This document shows positions 33,386-42,444 of a DNA stretch of 64,000 bases, piece by piece. The stretch is from an uncultured Subdoligranulum sp. GTDB lineage: Bacteria > Bacillota > Clostridia > Oscillospirales > Ruminococcaceae. The notes below the pieces were generated by a model. That model did no database searches. It worked only from the letters and a program-made list of their open reading frames with translations, and was not told the DNA's origin. A program made the translations under genes and the position numbers. The stretch covers positions 1-64,000 of the forward strand of contig CAJFFY010000011.1 in assembly GCA_904374465.1 (NCBI GenBank), in the 5' to 3' direction. How positions within the stretch are numbered: the first letter of the stretch is position 1; the number at the start of each line of letters is the position of its first letter.

Positions 33386-34390
33386 TCAGGCGGTGCGTTT
33401 GAGCAACCGGCTCAAGGGGGCAGCCAGGGTCATCAGCAAGGCGGCCAGCGCAAAGCTCACCCCCAAAAACACCGGGAGCCACAGGGCCAGCGGCAGGTGC
33501 AGCCGCCCGGCGGCGGGCAACAGCACCAGCGTCAGCAGCACGTGGTGCACTAAGTACACGCCGTAACTCCAGGCTGCACAGCGGCGCAGCCAACCCCAGC
33601 AGGGCCGGGGCAGGTGCTGCCCCAGGGCATATACCACCCAGAACAGAGCCGCAGAAATGGCCAGCAGCACCGCCAGCCGGGGTACGGCCGGTACCCAAAG
33701 AAGGGGCAGAGCCGCCAGGGCCCACAGGCAGTGGGGCAGCGGCGTGTGGTTCTGCCGGAGCAGGGTGCCGAACCAGATTCCCAGCGCAAAGGCAGGCAAC
33801 CGGCCCAGCACGGTGTGCCCGGCTTCCAGTGGGGCCGGGCAGAGGAAAGGCCAGGCCAGCTGCAACAGCAGCAGAACGGCAAACAATGCGACTTTCCGTC
33901 GGGGGCTGTCCATGCACCATAGCAGCAACGGAAACAGCAGGTAGAGCAGCAGAATCACGCCCAGGAACCACTCACCAATCTTATAGAAGGTGGCGGTCAG
34001 GGGGGCCAGGTAGCCGTCCAACCCTGCCAGAGAGAAAATGACCCGCCAGCGGGGAATGTCGGCGTTGTTGCCGTGGAGCACCTCGCCGTAGAAAAACAGG
34101 ACCAGAAAACCCAGCCAGAAGGCCGGATACATGGCGGCAACACGCCCCACCAGATAGGGCCGCAGGCGAAACCGTCCCTGCCATTGCAGACAGAGGGCGG
34201 CACCGGAAAGCAGGAAAAACCAGGCAAGCCCCACTTCCACCCAGTCGGCCATGCCCCGGCCGATGAGGAAGTCGGGCACCGAGAATCCTGCCCGGGCGGC
34301 TTCGATGCAAAAGTGGTAACACAGCACCGGCAGCAGGGCCGCCAGCCGGATCACATCCAGTCCGGGACGATAATGGGCGGGGGTCTTCAA
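33386..34390 (-). CDS. Acyltransferase family 3 membrane protein
   Basis: 334 residues with about ten membrane segments. It matches the OatA/NolL-type acyltransferase 3 family: RPGLDVIRLAALLPVLCYHF at the start (Arg and His typical of the active site), FFLLSG, and YGVYLVHH near the end. Such enzymes O-acetylate cell-surface glycans or other envelope molecules. A TTG at 34390 is the likely start, with AAAGGAGG ten bases upstream; no ATG fits. Confidence 0.85.
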   Translation of the reverse strand: MKTPAHYRPGLDVIRLAALLPVLCYHFCIEAARAGFSVPDFLIGRGMADWVEVGLAWFFLLSGAALCLQWQGRFRLRPYLVGRVAAMYPAFWLGFLVLFFYGEVLHGNNADIPRWRVIFSLAGLDGYLAPLTATFYKIGEWFLGVILLLYLLFPLLLWCMDSPRRKVALFAVLLLLQLAWPFLCPAPLEAGHTVLGRLPAFALGIWFGTLLRQNHTPLPHCLWALAALPLLWVPAVPRLAVLLAISAALFWVVYALGQHLPRPCWGWLRRCAAWSYGVYLVHHVLLTLVLLPAAGRLHLPLALWLPVFLGVSFALAALLMTLAAPLSRLLKRTA

Positions 34391-34416
34391 GAAAAAACAG
34401 CCTCCTTTACAGCGGC

Positions 34417-35262
34417 TCAGAAATCCCCGCGCAGCAGCGCCGCATTGAGCGCCGCCCCCAGGAACAGCAGGTTGATGATGATGTCCAGCCAGAGAATCAT
34501 CAGGATGATGGCGGTCAGGGAACCGTAAATGTAGGACAGTTTCCAGAAGTGCACAATGTAGAAAGAAAACAGCCGGGAAAACAAAACCCAGCCCACCGTG
34601 GTGAAGATGGTGCCGGGCAACTGGGTGCGGGGAGCACGCCGCCCACCGGGAATGTAGGTGTAGATCAGCAGGATCAGTACAAAAATCACCGGGATGGCCA
34701 GCAGATCGCTGAAGCTGATCCAGTGGCTGAACCATTCCACCAGTCCCCGCCAGTGGGGATTGGCCGACAGCAGCGCACTCAGCGGCCGGAAGATGGAACG
34801 CAAACCCTGCAACAGCAGAACCACCAGCAGCAGTCCTTCAAACACCACGGTGTACAGGATGGCCAGCAGCCGGTCATACAACTTGAACCGAGCCCCGGGG
34901 GTCAGCCGCTGCAGCCCTTTCTGGATGGCGGTCATGCCGCCCGAAGCCGAGAACAGGGTGGTGACCGCCGCAAAGGAAGCCACAAAGGTGGTGGACTGGG
35001 CGTTCAGCCCATAGAGTACCTCCACCACGGTGTCCTGAATCTCCGGTACCTGGGGCAAAAACTGGCACAACAGATCCGCCACGTCGGCGATGGAATAGGC
35101 GGGCAGGTGGTTGACCACCACCAGCACCCAGATCAGCAGGGGGAAGGAGGCCGTCAGCAAAAAAAGTGTGGCGCATCCGGCAAAAATGGGCATGTTCTGG
35201 CCGAAAAAAGGCCCCAGAACCGCAAAGGCAAAGTCCTTGACCCGTTGCATTTTGGGTTTCAT
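34417..35262 (-). CDS. YihY/BrkB family membrane protein
   Basis: 281 residues with six membrane segments. Family motifs are the central region with TLFSASGGMTAIQKGL and the final block LSYIYGSLTAIILMILWLDI. Formerly annotated as RNase BN, the family is now regarded as a membrane transporter-like group of unknown substrate. It lies upstream of the acyltransferase gene in the same direction (26 base gap), so they may be co-transcribed. Confidence 0.92.
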   Translation of the reverse strand: MKPKMQRVKDFAFAVLGPFFGQNMPIFAGCATLFLLTASFPLLIWVLVVVNHLPAYSIADVADLLCQFLPQVPEIQDTVVEVLYGLNAQSTTFVASFAAVTTLFSASGGMTAIQKGLQRLTPGARFKLYDRLLAILYTVVFEGLLLVVLLLQGLRSIFRPLSALLSANPHWRGLVEWFSHWISFSDLLAIPVIFVLILLIYTYIPGGRRAPRTQLPGTIFTTVGWVLFSRLFSFYIVHFWKLSYIYGSLTAIILMILWLDIIINLLFLGAALNAALLRGDF

Positions 35263-35312
35263 GCGGGGGAGGCCTCCCTTCCGGCTGTGTTGCCAGCACG
35301 TTGTTTTTTCCC

Positions 35313-35341
35313 ATTATAATATGCATTGAGCAGGAAATCAA
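35313..35341 (-). promoter_or_regulatory. Promoter of YihY-family gene
   Basis: On the minus strand TTGATT (35341-35336), 17 bases, TATAAT (35318-35313). Confidence 0.72.
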
Positions 35342-35373
35342 CGCCAGAGGGCAAAGACTGTGCGTTTTGCCCC

Positions 35374-35402
35374 TTGCCAAATACAAGAAAACAGAATATA
35401 GT
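35374..35402 (+). promoter_or_regulatory. Promoter of YczE-like gene
   Basis: TTGCCA at 35374-35379, 17 bases, TATAGT at 35397-35402. Confidence 0.65.
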
Positions 35403-35467
35403 AACATACAGCAACAATTTTGCGCTTTTTCGGCGCCTTTGCTTTATACAAAGGAGTTTTTTTATTT

Positions 35468-36145
35468 ATGTCTGCACAACAAACGACTACGGGGCGGCGC
35501 ATCACACTGCGGGGAGAGCTGGCCCTGACGGTGGCCGTCATCATCAACAGCTTTGCGGTGGCCATGACCGTTTATGCCGGACTGGGCATTTCGCCGGTAT
35601 CCAGCTTTCCCTATGCCATCTCCCTGGTGTTTCCCTTCCTGACGCTGGGCACCTGGACCTATCTGTTCCAGGGACTGCTGGTCATCAGTCTGATGGTGCT
35701 GCGCCGCAAATTTGTGCCGTCCTACCTGTTCAGCTTTGTGGTGGGCTTTTTCTTCGGCACATTGCTGGACGTCTTCGGCGCCTGGCTGCCCTGCCTGCCC
35801 TTCACGCTGGGGTGGCGCATCTTCTATTTCGTGCTCAGCTGCCCCATCGTGGGCTTCGGCATCGCCTTGTCCAACCGGTGCAAACTGCCCATCATTCCCA
35901 CCGACCTGTTCGCCCGCGACCTGGCCGAAATCATCCGCAAACCCTATCCCCGGGTCAAGACTACCTTTGACCTGACCTGTGTGGCCCTGTCGGTACTGCT
36001 CACCGTGGGGGTGCTCCACGACTTGAAGGGCATCGGCGTGGGCACCGTCATCGGGGCGCTGACCTACGGTCGGCTGGCTGGCTTTTTCGGCAACCTGCTG
36101 GACAAGCGGTTCGACTTTGTTTCGGTACTTTCCCACGAAAAATAA
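35468..36145 (+). CDS. YczE/YitT-like integral membrane protein
   Basis: 225 residues with about five membrane segments. It has the GLGISPVSSFPYAIS and IIPTDLFARDLA motifs of the DUF6198/YczE group. The start at 35468 follows AAAGGAG. The family is of unknown function, sometimes regulatory in Bacillus. It is a single gene with its own promoter. Confidence 0.83.
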   Translation: MSAQQTTTGRRITLRGELALTVAVIINSFAVAMTVYAGLGISPVSSFPYAISLVFPFLTLGTWTYLFQGLLVISLMVLRRKFVPSYLFSFVVGFFFGTLLDVFGAWLPCLPFTLGWRIFYFVLSCPIVGFGIALSNRCKLPIIPTDLFARDLAEIIRKPYPRVKTTFDLTCVALSVLLTVGVLHDLKGIGVGTVIGALTYGRLAGFFGNLLDKRFDFVSVLSHEK

Positions 36146-36200
36146 CGGGGCAAATCCGACTTTTTTGGAAACCGGCGGTTAAAAATATATCAAAAACATC

Positions 36201-36229
36201 TTGCGCAAAATCGGGTTTGTGCGTATAAT
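36201..36229 (+). promoter_or_regulatory. Promoter of glycolytic pgk-tpiA-gpmI block
   Basis: TTGCGC at 36201-36206, 17 bases, TATAAT at 36224-36229, about 70 bases before the pgk start. Confidence 0.78.
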
Positions 36230-36299
36230 AGAGTCAGGCCATTGGGGCATCGTGCCCTGACAAAAACAATTGTAAAACATACCGAGAGGAGCTTTTACT

Positions 36300-37508
36300 A
36301 TGGGTTTGGGTAAAAAGACCATTGATGATGAAAATTACGCCGGCAAGCGCGTGCTTGTCCGCTGCGACTTCAACGTCCCCATGAAGGACGGTGTCATCAC
36401 CAACGATAACCGTATCAACGCGGCTCTGCCGACCATCAAGAAACTGATCAACGATGGCGCCAAGGTCATCCTGTGCAGCCACCTGGGCAAGCCGAAGAAC
36501 GGCCCCGAGGCCAAGTTCAGCCTGGCCCCCGTTGCCGTGCGTCTGAGCGAGAAGCTGGGCCAGCCCGTCCAGTTTGCCGATGACGACGAGGTCGTCGGTG
36601 CCCAGGCCAAGGCCGCTGTCGCCACCATGAACAACGGCGATGTGGTGCTGCTGCAGAACACCCGTTTCCGCAAGGAAGAAACCAAGAATATGCCGGAGTT
36701 CAGCAAGGACCTGGCCAGCCTGGCCGAGGCCTATGTGGATGACGCCTTCGGCTCCTGCCATCGCGCCCATTGCTCCACCGCCGGTGTGACCGAGTTCATC
36801 AAGGATACCGCCGTGGGCTACCTGATGGAAAAGGAAATCAAGTACCTGGGCAATGCCGTCAACGATCCCGTCCGTCCCTTCACCGCCATCCTGGGCGGCG
36901 CCAAGGTTGCGGACAAGCTCAACGTCATCTCCAACCTGCTGGAAAAGGTCGACACCCTGATCATCGGCGGTGGCATGGCCTACACCTTCCTGAAGGCTGA
37001 GGGCTATGAGATCGGCAAGAGCCTGTGCGATGACTCCAAGATCGACTACTGCAAGGAAATGATGGCCAAGGCCAAGGAGAAGGGCGTCAAGCTGCTGCTG
37101 CCCGTCGACACCGCCTGTGTCACCGACTTCCCCGATCCCATCGATGCACCGGTCGAGACCAAAGTGGTGCCCGTCACCGCCATTCCCGCCGACATGGAAG
37201 GCTGCGACATCGGCCCCGAGACCATGAAGCTCTTCGCTGACGCCGTCAAGGCCAGCAAGACCGTTGTGTGGAACGGACCCATGGGCGTGTTTGAGAACCC
37301 GACCCTGGCCGAGGGCACCCTGGCGGTTGCCAAGGCCATGGCCGAGAGCGATGCCACCACCGTCATCGGCGGCGGCGACAGCGCGGCTGCTGTGCAGCAG
37401 ATGGGTCTGGGCGACAAGATGACCCACATCTCCACCGGCGGCGGTGCCTCTCTCGAGTACCTCGAGGGCAAGGAACTGCCCGGTATCGCCGTTATCCAGA
37501 ACGCGTAA
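36300..37508 (+). CDS. pgk: Phosphoglycerate kinase
   Basis: Converts 1,3-bisphosphoglycerate and ADP to 3-phosphoglycerate and ATP in glycolysis. 402 residues, usual length. Signature RVLVRCDFNVP near residue 17, substrate site SHLGKPK, and the C-terminal nucleotide loop IGGGDSAAAV. The start has GAGAGGAGC upstream. tpiA and gpmI follow; the usual gap gene is not next to it. Confidence 0.97.
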   Translation: MGLGKKTIDDENYAGKRVLVRCDFNVPMKDGVITNDNRINAALPTIKKLINDGAKVILCSHLGKPKNGPEAKFSLAPVAVRLSEKLGQPVQFADDDEVVGAQAKAAVATMNNGDVVLLQNTRFRKEETKNMPEFSKDLASLAEAYVDDAFGSCHRAHCSTAGVTEFIKDTAVGYLMEKEIKYLGNAVNDPVRPFTAILGGAKVADKLNVISNLLEKVDTLIIGGGMAYTFLKAEGYEIGKSLCDDSKIDYCKEMMAKAKEKGVKLLLPVDTACVTDFPDPIDAPVETKVVPVTAIPADMEGCDIGPETMKLFADAVKASKTVVWNGPMGVFENPTLAEGTLAVAKAMAESDATTVIGGGDSAAAVQQMGLGDKMTHISTGGGASLEYLEGKELPGIAVIQNA

Positions 37509-37514
37509 CAACCG

Positions 37515-37549
37515 CAGGGCGCGGCGGCAAGGCCGCCGCGCCCTTTTTG
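37515..37549 (+). terminator. Intrinsic terminator between pgk and tpiA
   Basis: Stem GGGCGCGGCGGC / GCCGCCGCGCCC, loop AAG, followed by TTTTT at 37544-37548. It sits inside an apparent operon, so it may reduce tpiA-gpmI expression relative to pgk. Confidence 0.78.
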
Positions 37550-37586
37550 GGGTTTGCCCCGGAAACATCGGAAGGAGTTTTCAACT

Positions 37587-38357
37587 ATGGATAAACAGAA
37601 TCGTAAAGCCATTATCGCCGGCAACTGGAAAATGAACATGACCCCCACCGAGGCCGGTCACCTGATCGATGCCCTGGTTCCCGCTGTGCAGGGTGCCAAC
37701 TGTGAAGTGGTCATCTGCGTGCCCTTCACCGACCTGTGCGTGGCGGTGGCCAAGTGCAGCGGCACCAACATCCATGTGGGTGCCGAGAACGTCCACTTTG
37801 AAAAGTCCGGTGCCTTCACCGGCGAGATCTCTGCCGACATGCTCACCGACCTGGGCGTGGAGTATGTGGTGATCGGCCACAGCGAGCGCCGTCAGTACTT
37901 CGCCGAGACCGACGAGACCGTCAACAAGCGTGCCCGTGCGGCGCTGGCCGGTGGTCTGAAGCCCATCATCTGCGTGGGCGAGAGCCTGGCCCAGCGTGAG
38001 CAGGGTGTCACCGAGGAACTGGTCCGCATGCAGGTGAAGATCGCTCTGAACGGTGTCACCGCCGAGGAGCTGAAGAATGTGGTCATCGCCTACGAGCCCA
38101 TCTGGGCCATCGGCACCGGCAAGACTGCCACCGCCGACCAGGCACAGGAAGTCTGCGCTGCCATCCGCAAGGTGGTGGGCGAGCTGTACGGTGAGGACGC
38201 TGCCAAAGCGCTGACCGTCCAGTACGGCGGCAGCATGAACGCCAAGAACGCGGAGGAGCTGCTCAGCAAGCCCGACGTGGACGGTGGCCTCATTGGTGGT
38301 GCCTCCCTCAAGGCGGACCAGTTCGCCATCATCGTGGACGCTGCCAGCAAAGGCTGA
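37587..38357 (+). CDS. tpiA: Triosephosphate isomerase
   Basis: Interconverts dihydroxyacetone phosphate and glyceraldehyde 3-phosphate. 256 residues. Catalytic residues visible: Lys in AGNWKMN near residue 15, His in VIGHSERR, Glu in VIAYEPIWAIGTG, and the phosphate loop YGGSMN plus GGLIGGASL. GAAGGAG precedes the ATG at 37587. Confidence 0.97.
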   Translation: MDKQNRKAIIAGNWKMNMTPTEAGHLIDALVPAVQGANCEVVICVPFTDLCVAVAKCSGTNIHVGAENVHFEKSGAFTGEISADMLTDLGVEYVVIGHSERRQYFAETDETVNKRARAALAGGLKPIICVGESLAQREQGVTEELVRMQVKIALNGVTAEELKNVVIAYEPIWAIGTGKTATADQAQEVCAAIRKVVGELYGEDAAKALTVQYGGSMNAKNAEELLSKPDVDGGLIGGASLKADQFAIIVDAASKG

Positions 38358-38377
38358 TCTGGCAAAAAAGTGGAGCG

Positions 38378-38416
38378 CACCGGCGACCCCTTCGGGGGCT
38401 GCCGGGCCCTCTTTTC
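38378..38416 (+). other. GC hairpin between tpiA and gpmI
   Basis: CCGGC-ACCCC / GGGG-GCCGG with a TTCG loop, followed by GCCCTCTTTT. Partial terminator or stability element. Confidence 0.5.
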
Positions 38417-38448
38417 TCACTTCAAAATTCTAAGGAGAACACACTCTT

Positions 38449-39975
38449 ATGAGCAAAAAGCCTGTATTACTCTGCATCATGGACGGTTTCGGCTGGACGC
38501 CCGACCATACCTTCGGCAACGCCGTCACCGCCGCCAACAAACCCAACCTGGACAAGATCTTTGCCACCTACCCCATGACCACCATCGAGGCTTCCGGCAT
38601 GGCCGTGGGCCTGCCCGACGGCCAGATGGGCAACTCGGAAGTGGGCCACACCAACATGGGTGCTGGCCGCATCGTCTACCAGCAGCTGACCCTCATCACC
38701 AAGTCCATCAAGGACGGTGAGATGGTCAAGAACCCCGTGCTCTACAACAACATGAAGAAGGCCATCGATGCCGGCAAGGCCATCCATCTGATGGGTCTGG
38801 TGGGCACCGGCGGTGTGCACAGCCATGCCGACCACTGGTTCGGCGTGCTGGACATGGCCAAGCACATGGGCGCCACCAAGGTGTTCCTGCACTGCATCAT
38901 GGACGGCCGTGATACCGACCCGCACAGCGGCAAGGGCTTCCTGGCCGACCTGCAGGCCAAGCTGGACGAGCTGGGCATCGGACAGATTGCCACCGTCTCC
39001 GGCCGTTATTACGCCATGGACCGTGACAACAACTGGGACCGTGAGGAAAAGGCCTATGCGGCCTTTGTCTACGGCGAGGGCAACCACGCCGCCAACGCCC
39101 AGGAGGCCATCGACGCCAGCTATGCCGCCGATGTCACCGACGAATTCGTGGTGCCGGTTGTCACCTGCGAGGGTGGCCGTGTGGAGAGCGGCGACACCGT
39201 CATCTTCATGAACTTCCGCCCCGACCGTGCCCGTCAGATGACCCGTATCTTCTGCGACGACGATTTCAAGGGCTTTGAGCGCCGCGGCGGCCGTCTGCAT
39301 GTGAACTACGTCTGCATGGCCGAGTACGACGCCACCATGCCCAACTGCGAAGTGGCCTATCCGCCGGTGGAACTGAAGAACGTGCTGGGCGAGTACCTGT
39401 CCAAGAACGGCAAGACCCAGCTGCGCATTGCCGAGACCGAGAAGTATGCCCATGTGACCTTCTTCTTCAACGGCGGTGTGGAAGCTCCTTACGAGGGCGA
39501 GGACCGCAAGGTCATCCCCAGCCCGAAGGTGGCTACCTACGACCTGAAGCCCGAAATGAGCGCCTACGAGGTGGCTGACGAGTGCAAGGCCCGCATCGAA
39601 AGCGGCAAATACGATGTCATCATCCTGAACTTTGCCAACTGCGACATGGTCGGCCACACCGGCGTCTTTGAGGCTGCCGTCAAGGCGGTGGAAGCCGTGG
39701 ACAAGGCTGTGGGCGAAGTGGTGGATGCCGTGCTGGCCCAGGGCGGCGTGGTCTTCCTGACCGCCGACCACGGCAATGCCGAAAAGATGGAGAACCCCGA
39801 CGGCAGCGCCTTCACTGCCCACACCACCAACGTGGTGCCCTTTGCGGTGATCGGTGCCGGCGATGTGAAGCTGCGTGAGGGTGGCTGCCTGGCCGATATC
39901 GCCCCCACCATGCTGCCCTTTATCGGTCTGCCCGTTCCCGAGGAAATGACCGGCAAGAGCATCATCGTGGAGTAA
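38449..39975 (+). CDS. gpmI: 2,3-bisphosphoglycerate-independent phosphoglycerate mutase
   Basis: Converts 3- to 2-phosphoglycerate with two Mn ions. 508 residues, normal. Motifs: IMDGFGW near residue 9, the phosphorylated Ser in MGNSEVGHTNMGAGR, HIMDGRDTDP (as CIMDGRDTDPHSG), FRPDRARQ and the late metal site TADHGNAE. AAGGAG lies upstream of the ATG. It ends the glycolytic block before a terminator. Confidence 0.97.
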   Translation: MSKKPVLLCIMDGFGWTPDHTFGNAVTAANKPNLDKIFATYPMTTIEASGMAVGLPDGQMGNSEVGHTNMGAGRIVYQQLTLITKSIKDGEMVKNPVLYNNMKKAIDAGKAIHLMGLVGTGGVHSHADHWFGVLDMAKHMGATKVFLHCIMDGRDTDPHSGKGFLADLQAKLDELGIGQIATVSGRYYAMDRDNNWDREEKAYAAFVYGEGNHAANAQEAIDASYAADVTDEFVVPVVTCEGGRVESGDTVIFMNFRPDRARQMTRIFCDDDFKGFERRGGRLHVNYVCMAEYDATMPNCEVAYPPVELKNVLGEYLSKNGKTQLRIAETEKYAHVTFFFNGGVEAPYEGEDRKVIPSPKVATYDLKPEMSAYEVADECKARIESGKYDVIILNFANCDMVGHTGVFEAAVKAVEAVDKAVGEVVDAVLAQGGVVFLTADHGNAEKMENPDGSAFTAHTTNVVPFAVIGAGDVKLREGGCLADIAPTMLPFIGLPVPEEMTGKSIIVE

Positions 39976-39986
39976 TTCCATAAAAT

Positions 39987-40024
39987 TTTTGCCGCCGCAC
40001 CGTACAGGTGCGGCGGCTTTTGCT
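39987..40024 (+). terminator. Terminator after gpmI
   Basis: Stem GCCGCCGCACC / GGTGCGGCGGC, followed by TTTTGCTTT. Confidence 0.85.
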
Positions 40025-40043
40025 TTGCCGGGGACAACGGGTC

Positions 40044-40072
40044 TTGTGCTTTTGGACGGAATAGGGTATAGT
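40044..40072 (+). promoter_or_regulatory. Promoter of 765-residue membrane protein gene
   Basis: TTGTGC at 40044-40049, 17 bases, TATAGT at 40067-40072. Confidence 0.68.
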
Positions 40073-40106
40073 AGTAACAATCTTTTGTACAGGAGAATCT
40101 TGCCAC

Positions 40107-42404
40107 ATGACAAAACGTTTGCAGGCTCTGCGCCGCCGTCCAGCGGTGTGGGTGCTGTTGTTTTTGGAACTGCTGGTGGTGTTGGGGGCCCTTTGGGCTG
40201 CCCTGCAGCCGGCAGCTGTTTATACCTTTTCCCCCGACCAGTGGGAGTTCATCGCCACCCAGTCCCAGATCGGGTACGATGAACAGGGGCGTCGGGGCGT
40301 CACCGAGATGACCGACGGTGAACCCATCCTACAGACGCCGGCCATGTCACTGCCGGCGGGCCACTACCGGGTAACACTGGACTACCGGTACGAGCCAGGC
40401 CGGACAGCGGAAGGGGTGGAGCGCCGCTCCAGTCTGTATTTCACGGCGGAGGAAAACCTCTCGGTCAGCGGGGAACGGGCCTGGATTGATGTGCAGGCCC
40501 AGCAGGATACGGTGGTGCTCAATGTGGATTACGCCAGCAACACCGTGCGCCTGGTGGCCGATAACGATGGCGGCATCTTTACCATCGGTACGGTGGAAAT
40601 CCGGCAGGATAAGGTCTATGCCTGGGCCTGCGTGGCGGGCTGGGTGGTTCTGTTTGCACTGTTGAATCTGGCCGTGGCACGGTTGGTGCCGGCCAGCCCC
40701 TGGGCACTTCCCGACGCTGATTTGCGGGGATGCCTGTGGCTGCTGGCAGGCGTCACCGTGCTGGCCTGTGTGCCGCTCTTCATGAACGGCGGTGGTGCCC
40801 AGGGGGCAGACTGGCGGTTCCATCTTTCCCGCATCGAGGGCATTGCCAACGGTCTGCGGGAGGGCCAGTTCCCGGTGCGGATCTACAGCCAGGCCAAGGA
40901 CGGGTACGGCTATGCGCCCTCTCTCTTTTACGGGGAATTGTTCCTCTACTTCCCGGCGGTGCTGCGGTTGCTGGGCATGAGCGTCCAGGGCGCCTACCGC
41001 ACCTATGTCATGGTGGTGCAGGCGCTGACGGCGGGCATCTCCTTCTTCAGTTTTCGGCAGATGTTCCGGCACAATAAAACGGCACTGCTGGGCAGCATCC
41101 TTTATATGATGGCGCCCTACCACATTTACAACATCTACTGGCGCAGCGCGGTGGGGGAATATACTGCCCTGGCCTTTCTGCCGCTGATCCCGGCGGCGCT
41201 CAGCCTGTTGTATGCGCCGCAGCGGCCGGATGCACGCAGTGCCCGCTTGGCCTGCGGGGAACTGGTGGTGGCTTTCGGCGCCCTGGTGCAGACCCACATC
41301 ATCTCGCTGGAGCTGGCCACCCTGGCCACGGCCATCTTCTGCCTGTGGAATTTCCGCCGCACCTTCACCCGACAGATCCTGCGGGTGTGGATTACGGCAG
41401 CGGGACTGGTGATCCTGCTCAATCTGTGGTTCCTGGTGCCCTTCCTGACAATGATGACCAGCGGCATGTACAACAGTATGTATGGTGGTGCCAGCTTTGC
41501 CGGTGGTCTGGCTGTACAGAAAAACGGTCTCTGGCTGTCCGAGTTGCTTACCTGGCGGTCGGACCACAACAGCATCGGGGTGGTGCTGGTGGCCGGTGCG
41601 GTGGCGTTTGTCTGGTGTTGGCTGACCCAGGGCGACAAGATGCCCCTGCGGGAAAGGAAAATCGGCTGGTGGTCAGTGGCGCTGGGGGCTCTGGCCTGCT
41701 GGATGTGTACCAATACCTTCCCCTGGGGAATCCTGGGGGCACTGCCCGGTGTGGGACGGCTGCTGCTGGCCATTCAGTTCCCCTGGCGGTATTTCTCACT
41801 GGCCACCCTGCTGCTGGTACTGGCCAGTGTCTGTGCGGTATCCGCTTTGCGGCGGGGACGGTATGCCCAGCCGGTGGTGGTGCTGCTGCTGTCGGCCTCC
41901 CTGCTGGGCACGGCCATCTTCTACCACAGCTATCTGCCCACCGTGGATACCTCCTACCTGGGGGACAGCAGTCAGCTGATCTATGCCGACAATAAGATCA
42001 GCAATATGTCCTGGTACTATGACGGTCTTTACCTGCCCGATGGGGCGGTGGAGGTGCAGGACGGTTTTGTCTATGACACCGCCGTCACCACGGTGGAGAT
42101 TGCCTCGCTGGAAAAGCAGGGGGGTGTGACGATCCTGTCCTGCAGTGAGGTCAACGGCACCACCGGCTACGCCGAACTGCCGTTGCTCTATTACCCCGGC
42201 TATACGGTGGTGCAGGGGGAAGGCACGCTCTTCTGTACCGCCAACGGCATGGTGGGGGTAGCGGTGCCGGCCGGTTACACAGGGGAAATCTCGGTTGCCT
42301 ACCGGGAACCCAAGCGCTGGCTGGCAGCCGACCTGGTGAGCCTGGCCGCGCTGGTGGCGCTGGGAGGCGCTTTTGGATACAGCCGCAAGAAAAAGAAGCA
42401 GTAA
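40107..42404 (+). CDS. Large polytopic membrane protein (YfhO / GT-C-like)
   Basis: 765 residues. An N-terminal anchor (about 12-32), an extracytoplasmic beta-rich domain (about 35-170), then around twelve membrane segments, and a C-terminal soluble domain (about 600-740) before a last helix and a basic tail. The YGYAPSLFYGE and APYHIYNIYWRSAVGEY motifs fit membrane glycosyltransferase-like proteins that use polyprenyl-phosphate sugars, such as YfhO. Role in glycosylating a cell-wall polymer is an inference. No neighbours clarify the substrate. Confidence 0.72.
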   Translation: MTKRLQALRRRPAVWVLLFLELLVVLGALWAALQPAAVYTFSPDQWEFIATQSQIGYDEQGRRGVTEMTDGEPILQTPAMSLPAGHYRVTLDYRYEPGRTAEGVERRSSLYFTAEENLSVSGERAWIDVQAQQDTVVLNVDYASNTVRLVADNDGGIFTIGTVEIRQDKVYAWACVAGWVVLFALLNLAVARLVPASPWALPDADLRGCLWLLAGVTVLACVPLFMNGGGAQGADWRFHLSRIEGIANGLREGQFPVRIYSQAKDGYGYAPSLFYGELFLYFPAVLRLLGMSVQGAYRTYVMVVQALTAGISFFSFRQMFRHNKTALLGSILYMMAPYHIYNIYWRSAVGEYTALAFLPLIPAALSLLYAPQRPDARSARLACGELVVAFGALVQTHIISLELATLATAIFCLWNFRRTFTRQILRVWITAAGLVILLNLWFLVPFLTMMTSGMYNSMYGGASFAGGLAVQKNGLWLSELLTWRSDHNSIGVVLVAGAVAFVWCWLTQGDKMPLRERKIGWWSVALGALACWMCTNTFPWGILGALPGVGRLLLAIQFPWRYFSLATLLLVLASVCAVSALRRGRYAQPVVVLLLSASLLGTAIFYHSYLPTVDTSYLGDSSQLIYADNKISNMSWYYDGLYLPDGAVEVQDGFVYDTAVTTVEIASLEKQGGVTILSCSEVNGTTGYAELPLLYYPGYTVVQGEGTLFCTANGMVGVAVPAGYTGEISVAYREPKRWLAADLVSLAALVALGGAFGYSRKKKKQ

Positions 42405-42436
42405 AAAATCCCGGGCCTAAGCCCGGGATTTTTTGG
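42402..42436. terminator. Bidirectional terminator
   Basis: Perfect stem AAAAAATCCCGGGC / GCCCGGGATTTTTT with a short CTAA loop. Confidence 0.9.
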
Positions 42437-42444
42437 CTGCAGGA

